Source: Enterobacter sp. BIGb0383 (GTDB lineage Bacteria > Pseudomonadota > Gammaproteobacteria > Enterobacterales > Enterobacteriaceae). Taken from it: a stretch of 64,000 nucleotides of DNA. Location: the NCBI RefSeq assembly GCF_003751845.1, contig NZ_RJKQ01000002.1, positions 1,302,001-1,366,000 on the forward strand, given 5' to 3'. The notes beneath the pieces were generated by a model. That model was not told where the DNA came from, ran no database searches, and saw nothing but the letters and a program-made list of their open reading frames with translations. This document shows positions 1-9,120 of the stretch, piece after piece (positions within the stretch are counted from its first letter, which is position 1; every line of letters begins with the position of its first letter). The translations under genes and the position numbers were made by a program.

Positions 1-374
1 CTACCAAAGTTGAACGCGTTCACGCCGCGAAAGAGAGCGTTCCGCGCGGGCTGACCAAATACCTGACCATGCTGCACGATGAACTGAGCAGCCATATGAT
101 GAAAGAGGAACGGATCCTGTTCCCGATGATCAAACAGGGTATGGGCAGCCAGGCCGGAGGCCCGGTCAGCGTGATGGAGAGCGAACACGATGAAGCCGGT
201 GAGCTGCTGGAAGTGATCAAGCACACCACCAATAACGTGACGCCGCCGGACGATGCCTGCACCACCTGGAGAGCGTTATATAACGGGATTAACGAGCTGA
301 TTGACGACCTGATGGAGCATATCAGCCTGGAGAATAACAACCTGTTCCCGCGCGCGCTGGCCGGGGAACGCTAA
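1..374 (+). CDS. ytfE: Iron-sulfur cluster repair di-iron protein YtfE, 3' part only
   Basis: The window opens inside this gene; the first complete codon is at base 3 and about 123 C-terminal residues remain of a protein that is normally about 220 aa. YtfE (RIC) is a cytoplasmic di-iron hemerythrin-like protein that helps repair Fe-S clusters after nitrosative or oxidative damage. The visible part carries the expected histidine/glutamate ligand pattern: [21 protein letters not shown] and MEHISLENN. In E. coli ytfE is repressed by NsrR, and an nsrR gene lies about 25 kb away in this window. Identification is secure from sequence and from the neighbouring cycA. Confidence 0.95.
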   Translation, partial: TKVERVHAAKESVPRGLTKYLTMLHDELSSHMMKEERILFPMIKQGMGSQAGGPVSVMESEHDEAGELLEVIKHTTNNVTPPDDACTTWRALYNGINELIDDLMEHISLENNNLFPRALAGER

Positions 375-382
375 GAAGTGAC

Positions 383-405
383 GGCCCTCTCCGTCGGAGA
401 GGGCC
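383..405. terminator. Stem-loop between convergent ytfE and cycA
   Basis: A 10-bp perfect inverted repeat (GGCCCTCTCC / GGAGAGGGCC) with a 3-nt loop lies between the two stop codons. It has no long T-run on either side, so it is probably a shared weak terminator or mRNA 3' end structure. Confidence 0.6.
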
Positions 406-412
406 AAAATGC

Positions 413-1825
413 TTACTTTTTCAGTCCTGCCAGTCGTTTCTTACCCATCATCCACCAGCCTGCACCCAGCACCACAAACCACAGCGGCGTGACGATCAGC
501 GCCTGACGGGTGTCATCTTCCAGCGTCAGCAGCACCAGGACGAAGACAAAGAATGCCATGCAGACCCAGCACATCAGCTTGCCCAGCGGCATCTTGTAGA
601 TGGACTGCGCGTGCAGCTGCGGGCGCTGTTTACGGTAGACCAGGTACGAGCAGAGAATAATGGTCCAGACAAACATAAACAGGATCGCAGAGACCGTGGT
701 GATCATGGTGAAGGCCGCAATCACGCTCGGATTAACGTAGAGCAGCACCACGCCGCCCAGCAGGCAGATACAGGAGAAGGTCAGTCCCTTCGCCGGTACG
801 GCGCGCTTAGAGAGCTTCGCAAAGCTTTTCGGCGCCATGCCGTCCTGCGCCAGACCAAACAGCATACGGCTGGTAGAGAACACCCCGCTGTTGGCGGAAG
901 AGGCCGCTGAGGTCAGCACCACAAAGTTGATAATACTGGCCGCTGCCGGCAGGCCCACCAGCACAAAGAGCTCCACAAACGGGCTCTTATCCGGCACTAC
1001 CGAGCTCCACGGTGTCACTGACATAATGATAATCAGCGAGAAGACGTAGAACATAATGATGCGGATCGGAATCGAGTTAATCGCACGCGGCAGGGATTTC
1101 TCCGGATCTTTAGTTTCCGCCGCGGTGGTCCCGACCAGCTCGATGCCCACAAAGGCAAAGACCGCAATCTGGAAACCGGCAAAGAAGCCGCTAATGCCTT
1201 TCGGGAACCAGCCGCCTTCGTTCCACAGGTGGGTAAAGGAAGCTTCAACCCCGGTCGGCGACTGGAAGTGCATCAGTATCATTACCAGCCCGACAACGAT
1301 CAGCCCGACGATGGCGACGATTTTGATCATCGCAAACCAGAATTCCATCTCGCCGAACATCTTCACGGTGGCGAGGTTCAGCCCCAGCAGCAGTAAAATG
1401 ACCGCCAGCGAAGCCACCCAGTCCGAGAGGCCGGGGAACCAGAACTGGGCGTAGGCGGTGATCGCCACCACGTCGGCCATGCCGGTCACCACCCAGCAGA
1501 ACCAGTAGGTCCAGCCGGTGAAATAGCCCGCCCAGGGACCGAGAAGATCCGCGGCAAAGTCGCTAAAGGATTTGTACTCGAGGTTCGACAGCAGCAGCTC
1601 GCCCATCGCACGCATCACGAAGAAGAGCATAAAGCCGATGATCATATAGACAAAAATGATCGACGGGCCGGCCAGGCTGATGGTTTTCCCGGACCCCATA
1701 AATAACCCGGTCCCGATAGCCCCGCCGATGGCGATAAGTTGAATATGACGATTTGTTAGGTTTCGCCGCAGCGACTGTTCGACCGGCGCCTGTTCTTCGG
1801 CTGCGGCCTTGATCTGATCTACCAT
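413..1825 (-). CDS. cycA: D-serine/D-alanine/glycine proton symporter
   Basis: This is an inner-membrane APC-superfamily amino-acid permease of 470 aa, the same length as E. coli CycA. It imports D-alanine, D-serine, glycine and beta-alanine (and D-cycloserine) with protons. The first helix carries the APC signature GGAIGTGLFMGSG near residue 35, and about twelve hydrophobic segments follow. A cytoplasmic N-terminal tail of about 25 residues precedes helix 1. The gene is monocistronic and transcribed leftwards. The roughly 300-bp upstream stretch to fklB is AT-rich near the start codon and should contain its promoter. No defects are seen. Confidence 0.96.
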   Translation of the reverse strand: MVDQIKAAAEEQAPVEQSLRRNLTNRHIQLIAIGGAIGTGLFMGSGKTISLAGPSIIFVYMIIGFMLFFVMRAMGELLLSNLEYKSFSDFAADLLGPWAGYFTGWTYWFCWVVTGMADVVAITAYAQFWFPGLSDWVASLAVILLLLGLNLATVKMFGEMEFWFAMIKIVAIVGLIVVGLVMILMHFQSPTGVEASFTHLWNEGGWFPKGISGFFAGFQIAVFAFVGIELVGTTAAETKDPEKSLPRAINSIPIRIIMFYVFSLIIIMSVTPWSSVVPDKSPFVELFVLVGLPAAASIINFVVLTSAASSANSGVFSTSRMLFGLAQDGMAPKSFAKLSKRAVPAKGLTFSCICLLGGVVLLYVNPSVIAAFTMITTVSAILFMFVWTIILCSYLVYRKQRPQLHAQSIYKMPLGKLMCWVCMAFFVFVLVLLTLEDDTRQALIVTPLWFVVLGAGWWMMGKKRLAGLKK

Positions 1826-2079
1826 GATTTTTTTCCTGTACCTGTCTGTGTTGTGTTCAGGCTCTGATGGCCTTTCTATAAATAACTCGTCGATATTAGG
1901 TAAGAACCGGCGGGATGAATACTTAGATTTGAGGGCGGTTGTTAATAATTTGTTTAAATTGAGTGTTTAATCACTTCTCTGGCGCAAAACAGCTCACAAA
2001 AATACATCCATTTGCGGCATTTGCAATATAAAACACCAGAATTATTTTTTTATAAGGTGATTAGGCTGTGGCGGGGTAG

Positions 2080-2111
2080 AAAAGCCTCCTCTCCCCCGTC
2101 GGAGAGAGGAG
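2080..2111 (-). terminator. Probable fklB terminator
   Basis: An 8-bp stem (CTCCTCTC / GAGAGGAG) with a 10-nt loop lies just past the fklB stop. Read on the minus strand it is followed by CTTTTC. This is a plausible Rho-independent terminator with a short U-run. Confidence 0.55.
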
Positions 2112-2122
2112 TCACTGCGGAC

Positions 2123-2743
2123 TTAGATGATGTCCAGCAGCTCAACTTCAAAGACCAGGGTGCTGAACGGCGGGATGGACGCGCCAGCGCCGCGCTCGCC
2201 ATAGGCCAGGTTCTGCGGGATAGTCAGTTCCCATTTGGAGCCAACCGGCATCAGGGTCAGCGCTTCGATCCAGCCGGCGATCACGCCGTTGACCGGGAAT
2301 TCAGCCGGTTCGCCACGGGCTACGGAGCTGTCGAAGACGGTGCCGTTGATCAGTTTACCGGTATAGTGAACGCGAACGCGGTCGGTACGGGCCGGGATAG
2401 CGCCTTCGCCCTGGGTCAGGACGCGGAACTGCAGGCCGGATTCGGTGCTGCTCACGCCTTCACGTGCGCGGTTCTCTTCAAGGTATTTCTCGCCGTCTGC
2501 GGCCATCGCTTCGAACTGCTCGCGACGCACTGCGTCAGCACGTTCGTGGATTTCACGCAGGGCACGGTGTACCACGTCTACCGGCACGGCCGGCTGCTTG
2601 CCTTCCAGCGCATCGGCAATACCTGCAACCAGTGCTTCCGGCAGCAATCCCTGCAGGCCGGATTCACTCAGCTGCTGTCCTACCTGCAAACCAATGCCGT
2701 AACTTGCCTGCGCTTCGATAGTGTCAAAAGTCGGGGTTGCCAT
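2123..2743 (-). CDS. fklB: FKBP-type peptidyl-prolyl cis-trans isomerase FklB (FKBP22)
   Basis: This 206-aa protein catalyses cis-trans isomerisation of prolyl bonds. An alpha-helical dimerisation half (residues 1-90) precedes an FKBP domain with the characteristic [35 protein letters not shown] and LAYGERGAG segments. The open frame extends further upstream, but the start at MATPTFDT is chosen because it matches the family length and has AAAGGAAAG just before it. The gene is monocistronic between cycA and divergent ytfB. There is no signal peptide, so a cytoplasmic location is expected. Confidence 0.96.
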   Translation of the reverse strand: MATPTFDTIEAQASYGIGLQVGQQLSESGLQGLLPEALVAGIADALEGKQPAVPVDVVHRALREIHERADAVRREQFEAMAADGEKYLEENRAREGVSSTESGLQFRVLTQGEGAIPARTDRVRVHYTGKLINGTVFDSSVARGEPAEFPVNGVIAGWIEALTLMPVGSKWELTIPQNLAYGERGAGASIPPFSTLVFEVELLDII

Positions 2744-2980
2744 TGTCTTTCCTTTCATCGGGAATAAAAAAGTAGCGGGCAGCATAGCAGCCACGCCGCA
2801 TCCGGTAAAACGTTGTCGCAGGAAAGATGACAAAAGGCGGGGAAACGGAAACAATGGTCGGCAACTGAGAATATTCCCGATTTAAGTTCACGAATGCACG
2901 CTTTACTACGCGCTTCAGAGGCTTAGGCATCTATAATCAGTGACACAGGATCTTATACGACGCGGAGCAGGAGGAGAGCC

Positions 2981-3631
2981 ATGCCCGGGCGAATTGAACT
3001 GAAACCAACCCTGGTGAAGATCTGGCACGCTGCGGATCATTTTCGCCTGATGGATCCCCTGCCGTCCATGCACCGTCGGGGCATTATCCTCGGCGTCGCG
3101 CTGGTGGTTGTGGGCATCCTGCTGCCGTCCGATGATAACAGCCCTGCGCCTGCCAGCCGCGAAGCCCAGCTTGATATCCAGCCCCAGTCGCAGATGACGC
3201 CTGCCAGCCCGGAGACGCCGGAAGTCGTTATGCCGTCCGCCAGTGACCAGCTACAGCAGGCCCAGACGCCTCAGTCCGTTGAGCAAACGCCCGCGCCGTC
3301 GCCTGAACCAGCACAGCAGCAGGCAGCAACGGCCCCCAGCCCTCATACGGCCCCAACCGGGATCGAGCAGCAGTGGCGCAGCTACCGCGTCGAGTCGGGT
3401 AAAACCCTGGCCCAGCTGTTCCGCGATAACAGCCTGCCCCCGGCGGATGCCTATGCCATGGCACAGGTAGAAGGCGACGGTAAGCCGCTCAGCAGCCTGC
3501 AGAGCGGCCAGATGGTGAAGATACGGCAGAACGCCAGCGGCGTGGTCACCGGGCTGACCATCGAGCAGAACGGCGACCAGCAGGCGCTGTTTACCCGCCA
3601 GCCCGACGGCAGCTTTATTCGGGCGCGTTAA
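2981..3631 (+). CDS. ytfB: Cell-division-associated LysM-like/OapA-family membrane protein YtfB
   Basis: This 216-aa single-pass inner-membrane protein has a short cytoplasmic N-terminus and one transmembrane helix at about residues 34-50. A Pro/Gln/Ala-rich linker follows (residues 55-125), then a C-terminal OapA/LysM-like domain beginning near WRSYRVESGKTLAQLF. YtfB in E. coli localises to the division site and binds glycans. The start has the strong ribosome site GCAGGAGGAG. Its last 17 bases overlap the 3' end of the convergent exporter gene. Confidence 0.93.
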   Translation: MPGRIELKPTLVKIWHAADHFRLMDPLPSMHRRGIILGVALVVVGILLPSDDNSPAPASREAQLDIQPQSQMTPASPETPEVVMPSASDQLQQAQTPQSVEQTPAPSPEPAQQQAATAPSPHTAPTGIEQQWRSYRVESGKTLAQLFRDNSLPPADAYAMAQVEGDGKPLSSLQSGQMVKIRQNASGVVTGLTIEQNGDQQALFTRQPDGSFIRAR

Positions 3632-4583
3632 CCTTTCGGGAGCGCGCCGCGCTCCCCTTTCCCGGCTTATTCACCCACCAGATCCCGGAGCAGACCAATA
3701 CCAGCGCGGCGGCATATTTCCACTCGAAGATCTGCTCGCCGAGGAAAATAGCCGACAGTACGGTGCCGGCTACCGGGATCACAAAGTTAAACGGCGCAAT
3801 CATACTGACGCGATTGTACTTCAGCAGCACGCTCCACAGGGCAAATGCAATCGAGGACAGCAGGGTCAGATAGCCGAGGATCGCCACCGACGCGACGCCG
3901 TGAACCGCCAGCGTCCCGCCCGTCAGATAGCCGCCCGCCACCAGCACCAGACCACCGAACGCCAGCTGCCAGCCGGTCATCACCATCGGGTCAACGGTCT
4001 GGGAGATGCGTTTTCCGTACAGGGAAGACGCCGACAGAATAAAGGCCGCCAGCACGATAAAACCGTCCCCCAGCCAGATAAAGCTGAAATCGAGCAAAGA
4101 GTGGTTGAGGTTAACCAGCATCACCCCGGCAAAGCCGAGAATACAGCCGAGAGATTTGTTAAAGCTGATACGGTCATTCTGGTAGATAAAGTGCGCCAGC
4201 AGCACGCTGAAGAAGGTGCCGGTGGCATTCATAATCGACCCCTTCACGCCGGTGGTGAAGGCCAGACCGATATAGAAAAAGGTGTACTGTATCGAGGTCT
4301 GGGTCACGCCCAGCACCGCCAGTTGACCGCACTGACGCGGACTCAGTCGGGCAATCGGCCGTCCCTGTAGCAGGGCAAAGACCAGCAGAAGCAGACCCGC
4401 AAAGAGGAAGCGATAGCCCGCAAAGACGATTTTTGAGGGTACGTCGTCGGCAGCAATCTGAAAGATTTCATAGCCGTTTTTGATGGCGGGGTATGAGCTT
4501 CCCCACAGCAGGCAACAGAGGGTTGCACAGGCAAAGGCGACATTTTTACGTGCGAAAACCGACGCCGGATGAGCAGTGTCCAT
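3615..4583 (-). CDS. EamA/DMT-family transporter
   Basis: This 322-aa inner-membrane protein of the drug/metabolite transporter superfamily has about ten helices in two EamA repeats. The first begins near CATLCCLLWGSSYPAIKNGY. The second runs through DGFIVLAAFILSASSLYGKR to the C-terminal LVCSGIWWVNKPG. Such proteins usually export metabolites or amino acids; the substrate cannot be told from sequence. The start is set at MDTAHPASVF because upstream methionines would add about 48 non-conserved residues; the ribosome site there is modest. It occupies the place of E. coli yjfZ/ytfA, so it is a lineage-specific replacement. Confidence 0.85.
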   Translation of the reverse strand: MDTAHPASVFARKNVAFACATLCCLLWGSSYPAIKNGYEIFQIAADDVPSKIVFAGYRFLFAGLLLLVFALLQGRPIARLSPRQCGQLAVLGVTQTSIQYTFFYIGLAFTTGVKGSIMNATGTFFSVLLAHFIYQNDRISFNKSLGCILGFAGVMLVNLNHSLLDFSFIWLGDGFIVLAAFILSASSLYGKRISQTVDPMVMTGWQLAFGGLVLVAGGYLTGGTLAVHGVASVAILGYLTLLSSIAFALWSVLLKYNRVSMIAPFNFVIPVAGTVLSAIFLGEQIFEWKYAAALVLVCSGIWWVNKPGKGSAARSRKVNAPE

Positions 4584-4695
4584 TCCAGTCCCAAAGATAA
4601 AATAGTGTTTCAGTTTATTATCCGGGAACGGACAGGGAATAGCCATCTTGACGGTGGAAATCGCGTAACGGGTCACGCTTAAGGGCCAGAAAAGC

Positions 4696-4722
4696 AAAAC
4701 GCCGGCACAAGGCCGGCGTTTT
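4696..4722 (-). terminator. Terminator of the rpsF-priB-rpsR-rplI operon
   Basis: An inverted repeat AAAACGCCGGC / GCCGGCGTTTT with a 5-nt loop lies 24 bases past the rplI stop. Its A/T-rich flanks give a U-run on the minus strand, a classic intrinsic terminator. Confidence 0.9.
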
Positions 4723-4745
4723 AACACGTGTATCAGAGTAAAAAC

Positions 4746-5207
<462 letters not shown>

Positions 5208-5234
5208 TTAAAGTCGTTAATAGACGGCGGCCGA

Positions 5235-5781
<547 letters not shown>

Positions 5782-5787
5782 CAGGGA

Positions 5788-6201
<414 letters not shown>

Positions 6202-6208
6202 TTATTCA

Positions 6209-6244
6209 GCCTCCTGTCTGGGTCAACCGCGGGCCCGGGGAGGC
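6209..6244 (-). promoter_or_regulatory. rpsF mRNA leader hairpin, probable S6:S18 autoregulatory site
   Basis: Between the promoter and the rpsF start the leader folds with a closing stem GCCUCC / GGAGGC around a CCGGGCCCGCGG-containing interior. This matches the S6:S18 complex binding motif known upstream of rpsF, which mimics the 16S rRNA site. Base identity was judged by eye only. Confidence 0.6.
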
Positions 6245-6285
6245 AAGGAACGTGAGTTAAAGTGCGGTCGAAAAATTGACGCGTC

Positions 6286-6314
6286 ATTCTACTTGCGGCC
6301 ACTGATAAAGACAA
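6286..6314 (-). promoter_or_regulatory. rpsF operon promoter
   Basis: On the minus strand there is TTGTCT, a 17-bp spacer and TAGAAT, about 100 bases upstream of rpsF. The expected leader then contains the S6:S18 hairpin. Confidence 0.6.
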
Positions 6315-6333
6315 GGTGATAGTACAAATATTA

Positions 6334-6948
6334 TCAGGGCCTGATAATCGGTACGTGAGACGCAGCGGTCAGAGGCAACGCCCCGCTCAGACGCGGATCG
6401 GGCTGCACCTCGACCTGGAACGCAAAGGGCACGAAGCCTGAGCGGCAATAAAAGCTCAGGGCGGAAGGGTGATCGAAAGAACAGGTATGCACCCAAAAGC
6501 GACCGATGGGTCTGGACCAGGCCAGTTCGGTAGCGGCGTTCATGACCACCCGGCCAATACCCTGCCCCGTCGTACCTGACACCAGCCCCAGATAAACCAG
6601 TTCGGCCTCATCCGGCACGCCGAAATCCAGCTCCATCAGCCCGACGTCCTCACCTTGATGGCGGATCACATAGATCTCCAGCGTTGCTTTACTCAGTACC
6701 GCCGCTAGCTTTTCATCCGACATTAACAGGCGTGAAAACCACAGCCAGTCCGCGCCCACCTTGCGAAACAGCGCGCGGTACTGATCGAGACTGCCACCGC
6801 TATAGCGTTCCAGCGTGAACCCCTTCGGCAACGCACGAGGTGCTATATCAGGCTTCTTACACATCTCCAGGCAGGTGACGACCGACGCGATATGACCGGC
6901 GGGAATATCAGAATAACCGGCAGGTATCGCCGACGTTTTGCTGCTCAT
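6334..6948 (-). CDS. GNAT-family N-acetyltransferase
   Basis: This 204-aa cytoplasmic protein is of the Gcn5-related acetyltransferase fold. The acetyl-CoA-binding region is visible as ELVYLGLVSGTTGQGIGRVV (about residues 115-134, motif A with a Q/GxGxG/A-like loop). It is followed by WVHTCSFDHPSALSFYCRSGF, the usual C-terminal NPxAxxFYxxxGF-type motif. The substrate is unknown. The start is supported by AGGAGAG 6 bases upstream. It lies with the YjfY-like peptide where E. coli carries the ula ascorbate operon, so this is a variable spot. Confidence 0.85.
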   Translation of the reverse strand: MSSKTSAIPAGYSDIPAGHIASVVTCLEMCKKPDIAPRALPKGFTLERYSGGSLDQYRALFRKVGADWLWFSRLLMSDEKLAAVLSKATLEIYVIRHQGEDVGLMELDFGVPDEAELVYLGLVSGTTGQGIGRVVMNAATELAWSRPIGRFWVHTCSFDHPSALSFYCRSGFVPFAFQVEVQPDPRLSGALPLTAASHVPIIRP

Positions 6949-7088
6949 TATGACTCTCCTGAAGAAGGTTTTTGAAACTCACAGACCGTAGCCGCATTTT
7001 TTTGAATAACTCCATCAGAAAGGGTCGCGATACCCGTCGACGGAAATCACTACAATAAAGATACTTTCTTATTAGCCTGGACATCACC

Positions 7089-7292
7089 ATGAAAACGATC
7101 GCAATGACCCTGCTGGCAGCCCTGTTGTTAAGCACCGGTGCGATGGCCAGCCCGACGCCGCAGAGCAAGAATATGGACGACGTGCAGAGCCTGAGCGTTA
7201 ACTATATCAACCATAATACGGACTGCGATAAATCCCGCAATGCGCCAGCATCCTGCGCGTTCCGCCTGCCGTCCCTGCCCGCACGCGACTGA
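7089..7292 (+). CDS. Small secreted YjfY-like peptide, C-terminally diverged
   Basis: The 67-aa product begins with a clear signal peptide (MKTIAMTLLAALLLSTGAMA, cleavage expected after AMA). The next 20 residues include NMDDVQSLSVNYINHN, which resembles the start of the mature domain of E. coli YjfY, a DUF1471 (YhcN/BhsA) protein that also sits just upstream of rpsF. The usual remaining half of the DUF1471 domain is absent. Instead a short tail with two cysteines (C43 and C54) ends 11 bases before the yjfP stop. The ribosome site is weak. It may be a degenerating yjfY or a short secreted peptide in its own right. Confidence 0.55.
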   Translation: MKTIAMTLLAALLLSTGAMASPTPQSKNMDDVQSLSVNYINHNTDCDKSRNAPASCAFRLPSLPARD

Positions 7293-7302
7293 TCTTATCG
7301 CC

Positions 7303-8031
7303 TCAGAGATGCTGACGCAGGAAATCCACCGCACAATCCAGCGCCTCCGGCGTGATACGGTGGCGCACCCCGGCCTGCCACTCACAGGTCAGATTCGCGT
7401 CCAGCCCGGCATGCTGCAGCGCCTGCTGCAGGCGGAAGCTCTCAGCGGCAGGCACCACGTCGTCCGCGTCGCCGTGCCATAGCAGCAGCGGCCTGTCCGC
7501 CAGCCTCCCCAGCTGCCGTGAAGGCTCATCCTCGGCCAGCTGCGCCATAACCGCTTCACGCGCCCCGTCCTCAGGCGGGAATAGCGTGCGGGAGAGTTCA
7601 CTGAAAGACCCCGAGCCCATCAGGCTGGCCACGCAGCGCACTTCCGGGTGGCGGGCCATAATGCCCAGCGCCGTCATGCCGCCCATTGAAGCACCCGCCA
7701 CCGCCAGCCGCTCTTCGGCTATCCAGCCCTGCGCCTGCAGCGCATCGCGCAGGGAAGCAAACTCCTCCAGGCTTTGCTGTAGAATGTGCCAGAAACGCAG
7801 CAGCCGGTCCTGAGCGTGTCCGGAAAAACGCCCTCCGTGATCCGGGGCGTCCGGCATCACCACCCGAAACCCGGCCTGGGCCAGCGCAACGGCAAAATAG
7901 CTGTAGACCAGGCCTGAAGAGGTAAACCCGTGATAAAAGATCACACAGGGCAGCGGCGCCGTGGCTTTTCCTGCCGGGAAGGCGTGCAAAACAGGCCGGT
8001 CGGCCAGCATCAGGGACTGCAGTTCGATCAT
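7303..8031 (-). CDS. yjfP: Serine esterase/hydrolase YjfP
   Basis: This 242-aa alpha/beta-hydrolase has the nucleophile elbow GASMGG near residue 113, the oxyanion-side FYHGFTSSG motif near residue 33 and a C-terminal histidine in GVRHRITPEALD. Asp in WHGDADDVV completes the catalytic triad. E. coli YjfP (249 aa) is an esterase with carboxylesterase activity on short acyl and sugar esters. It is monocistronic and divergent from bsmA. Compared with E. coli it has a shorter lid loop after the SRTLFPPE segment. Confidence 0.93.
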   Translation of the reverse strand: MIELQSLMLADRPVLHAFPAGKATAPLPCVIFYHGFTSSGLVYSYFAVALAQAGFRVVMPDAPDHGGRFSGHAQDRLLRFWHILQQSLEEFASLRDALQAQGWIAEERLAVAGASMGGMTALGIMARHPEVRCVASLMGSGSFSELSRTLFPPEDGAREAVMAQLAEDEPSRQLGRLADRPLLLWHGDADDVVPAAESFRLQQALQHAGLDANLTCEWQAGVRHRITPEALDCAVDFLRQHL

Positions 8032-8227
8032 TAGTTTCTCCTTCTTTGTTCAATGTGGTCATGGCGCAACAGCACAATCGACGCGTTCATGACATCATCT
8101 TGAGAAGTGGATTACGCTTTCAGCTTTTTTTTAGCCATAAATAGCGTCCCAGGTAACACTTCGGGAACATTCCCCTTAAAGGAATTTACGGGTCTAACTA
8201 CACTCATTAACGAGCAGGAAACGAACT

Positions 8228-8536
8228 ATGGTGATGCGTCGGTTTGCACTCTTATTGTGGGTACTGTTATTAAGCGGTTGTAGCGTTCTTCAGGGGACGC
8301 CCACGCCGCCCCCACCGGTGACGAATTCGCCGCAGGAGATCCGTCGTAATCAAACCGACGGACTGGTGCGGACAGGCACCGTCAGCGTTCAGGTGCAGGG
8401 TGCACCCTCGGATGCTGAAGCGCAAATTCGTGCGAAGGCCGTCACCGCCAGAGCAGATTATTACGTGATCCTGATGACTGAGGAAACCATCCTGACCGGT
8501 CAGTGGTATTCGCAGGCCATTCTTTACCGTCGGTGA
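8228..8536 (+). CDS. bsmA: Lipoprotein BsmA (biofilm/peroxide resistance)
   Basis: This 102-aa lipoprotein has a signal sequence of about 17 residues ending in the lipobox LLSGC, a Pro-rich linker and a DUF1471 domain ending GQWYSQAILYRR. E. coli BsmA (YjfO) affects biofilm formation and peroxide/acid stress survival. There is a second ATG two codons downstream; the first is used because both share the same upstream GAGCAGGAAACG site. It is followed 134 bases later by yjfN, another DUF1471 gene in the same direction. Confidence 0.93.
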   Translation: MVMRRFALLLWVLLLSGCSVLQGTPTPPPPVTNSPQEIRRNQTDGLVRTGTVSVQVQGAPSDAEAQIRAKAVTARADYYVILMTEETILTGQWYSQAILYRR

Positions 8537-8670
8537 TGACCAGGATTTACAATGCTTTGCGCTCCTTTATGTTCACCTGTGCACAATAATCCCTGTTGCC
8601 GACGGCAGCGAGGTTTATATCGCGATGGAAAGCCCCGTAGCGAATCGGGGCGACGTAAATGGAGCTGACG

Positions 8671-8946
8671 ATGAAACGATCTCTTGCCTTATCCTCACTG
8701 TTGCTTTCCGCCGGCCTGGTCAGCACCACGGCGCAGTCTGCGGAATTTGCCTGCGCCGATCGCGTGACGGGACTCAATGAAATTGGCCTGATTTCCGTCA
8801 GTAATGTGCCCGGCTCTGCGCAGGATGCAGAGCGTGTTATCGCCTTAAAGGCCGATGAACAAGGGGCGTCCTGGTACCGCATCGTCCAGATGTACGAAGA
8901 ACCGCGGACCGACAACTGGCGCGTACAGGCCATTCTTTATGCCTGA
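8671..8946 (+). CDS. yjfN: Periplasmic DUF1471 protein YjfN
   Basis: This 91-aa secreted protein has a signal peptide MKRSLALSSLLLSAGLVSTT and cleavage near AQSAEFA. A single DUF1471 fold follows with the family tail DNWRVQAILYA. YjfN in E. coli has been described as an activator of the periplasmic protease DegP. An in-frame ATG at 8659 would place GGAG inside the coding region, so the ATG at 8671 is preferred and gives the E. coli length. A terminator follows 17 bases downstream. Confidence 0.92.
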   Translation: MKRSLALSSLLLSAGLVSTTAQSAEFACADRVTGLNEIGLISVSNVPGSAQDAERVIALKADEQGASWYRIVQMYEEPRTDNWRVQAILYA

Positions 8947-8963
8947 AATCGATCCCCATCTAC

Positions 8964-8989
8964 AAAGCCACCAAATCAGGTGGCTTTTT
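8964..8989 (+). terminator. yjfN terminator
   Basis: Stem AAAGCCACC / GGTGGCTTT with a 6-nt loop, followed by TTTTTAATTT. Strong intrinsic terminator on the plus strand. Confidence 0.9.
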
Positions 8990-9062
8990 AATTTCCGCAT
9001 CTTTATTAATACTGTGTTAGCGTAAAGATAGCTTTTTGTAATATTTTGTTACATTGACAAAC

Positions 9063-9089
9063 TAAATGTTGCCCGAATATTGCCGTTGA
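9063..9089 (+). promoter_or_regulatory. Candidate FliA (sigma-28) flagellar promoter
   Basis: TAAA, a 15-bp gap and GCCGTTGA lie 32 bases upstream of the chemotaxis receptor start. The flagellar sigma consensus is TAAA-N15-GCCGATAA, so the -35 core and the GCCG of the -10 match at exactly the right spacing. Confidence 0.65.
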
Positions 9090-9120
9090 ACGAGCCATAC
9101 CCATTTTCAACGGATATATC

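Noticed and set aside
8547..8933. Minus-strand frame opposite yjfN
   Set aside because: Antisense to a secure gene with signal peptide and terminator; no independent support.
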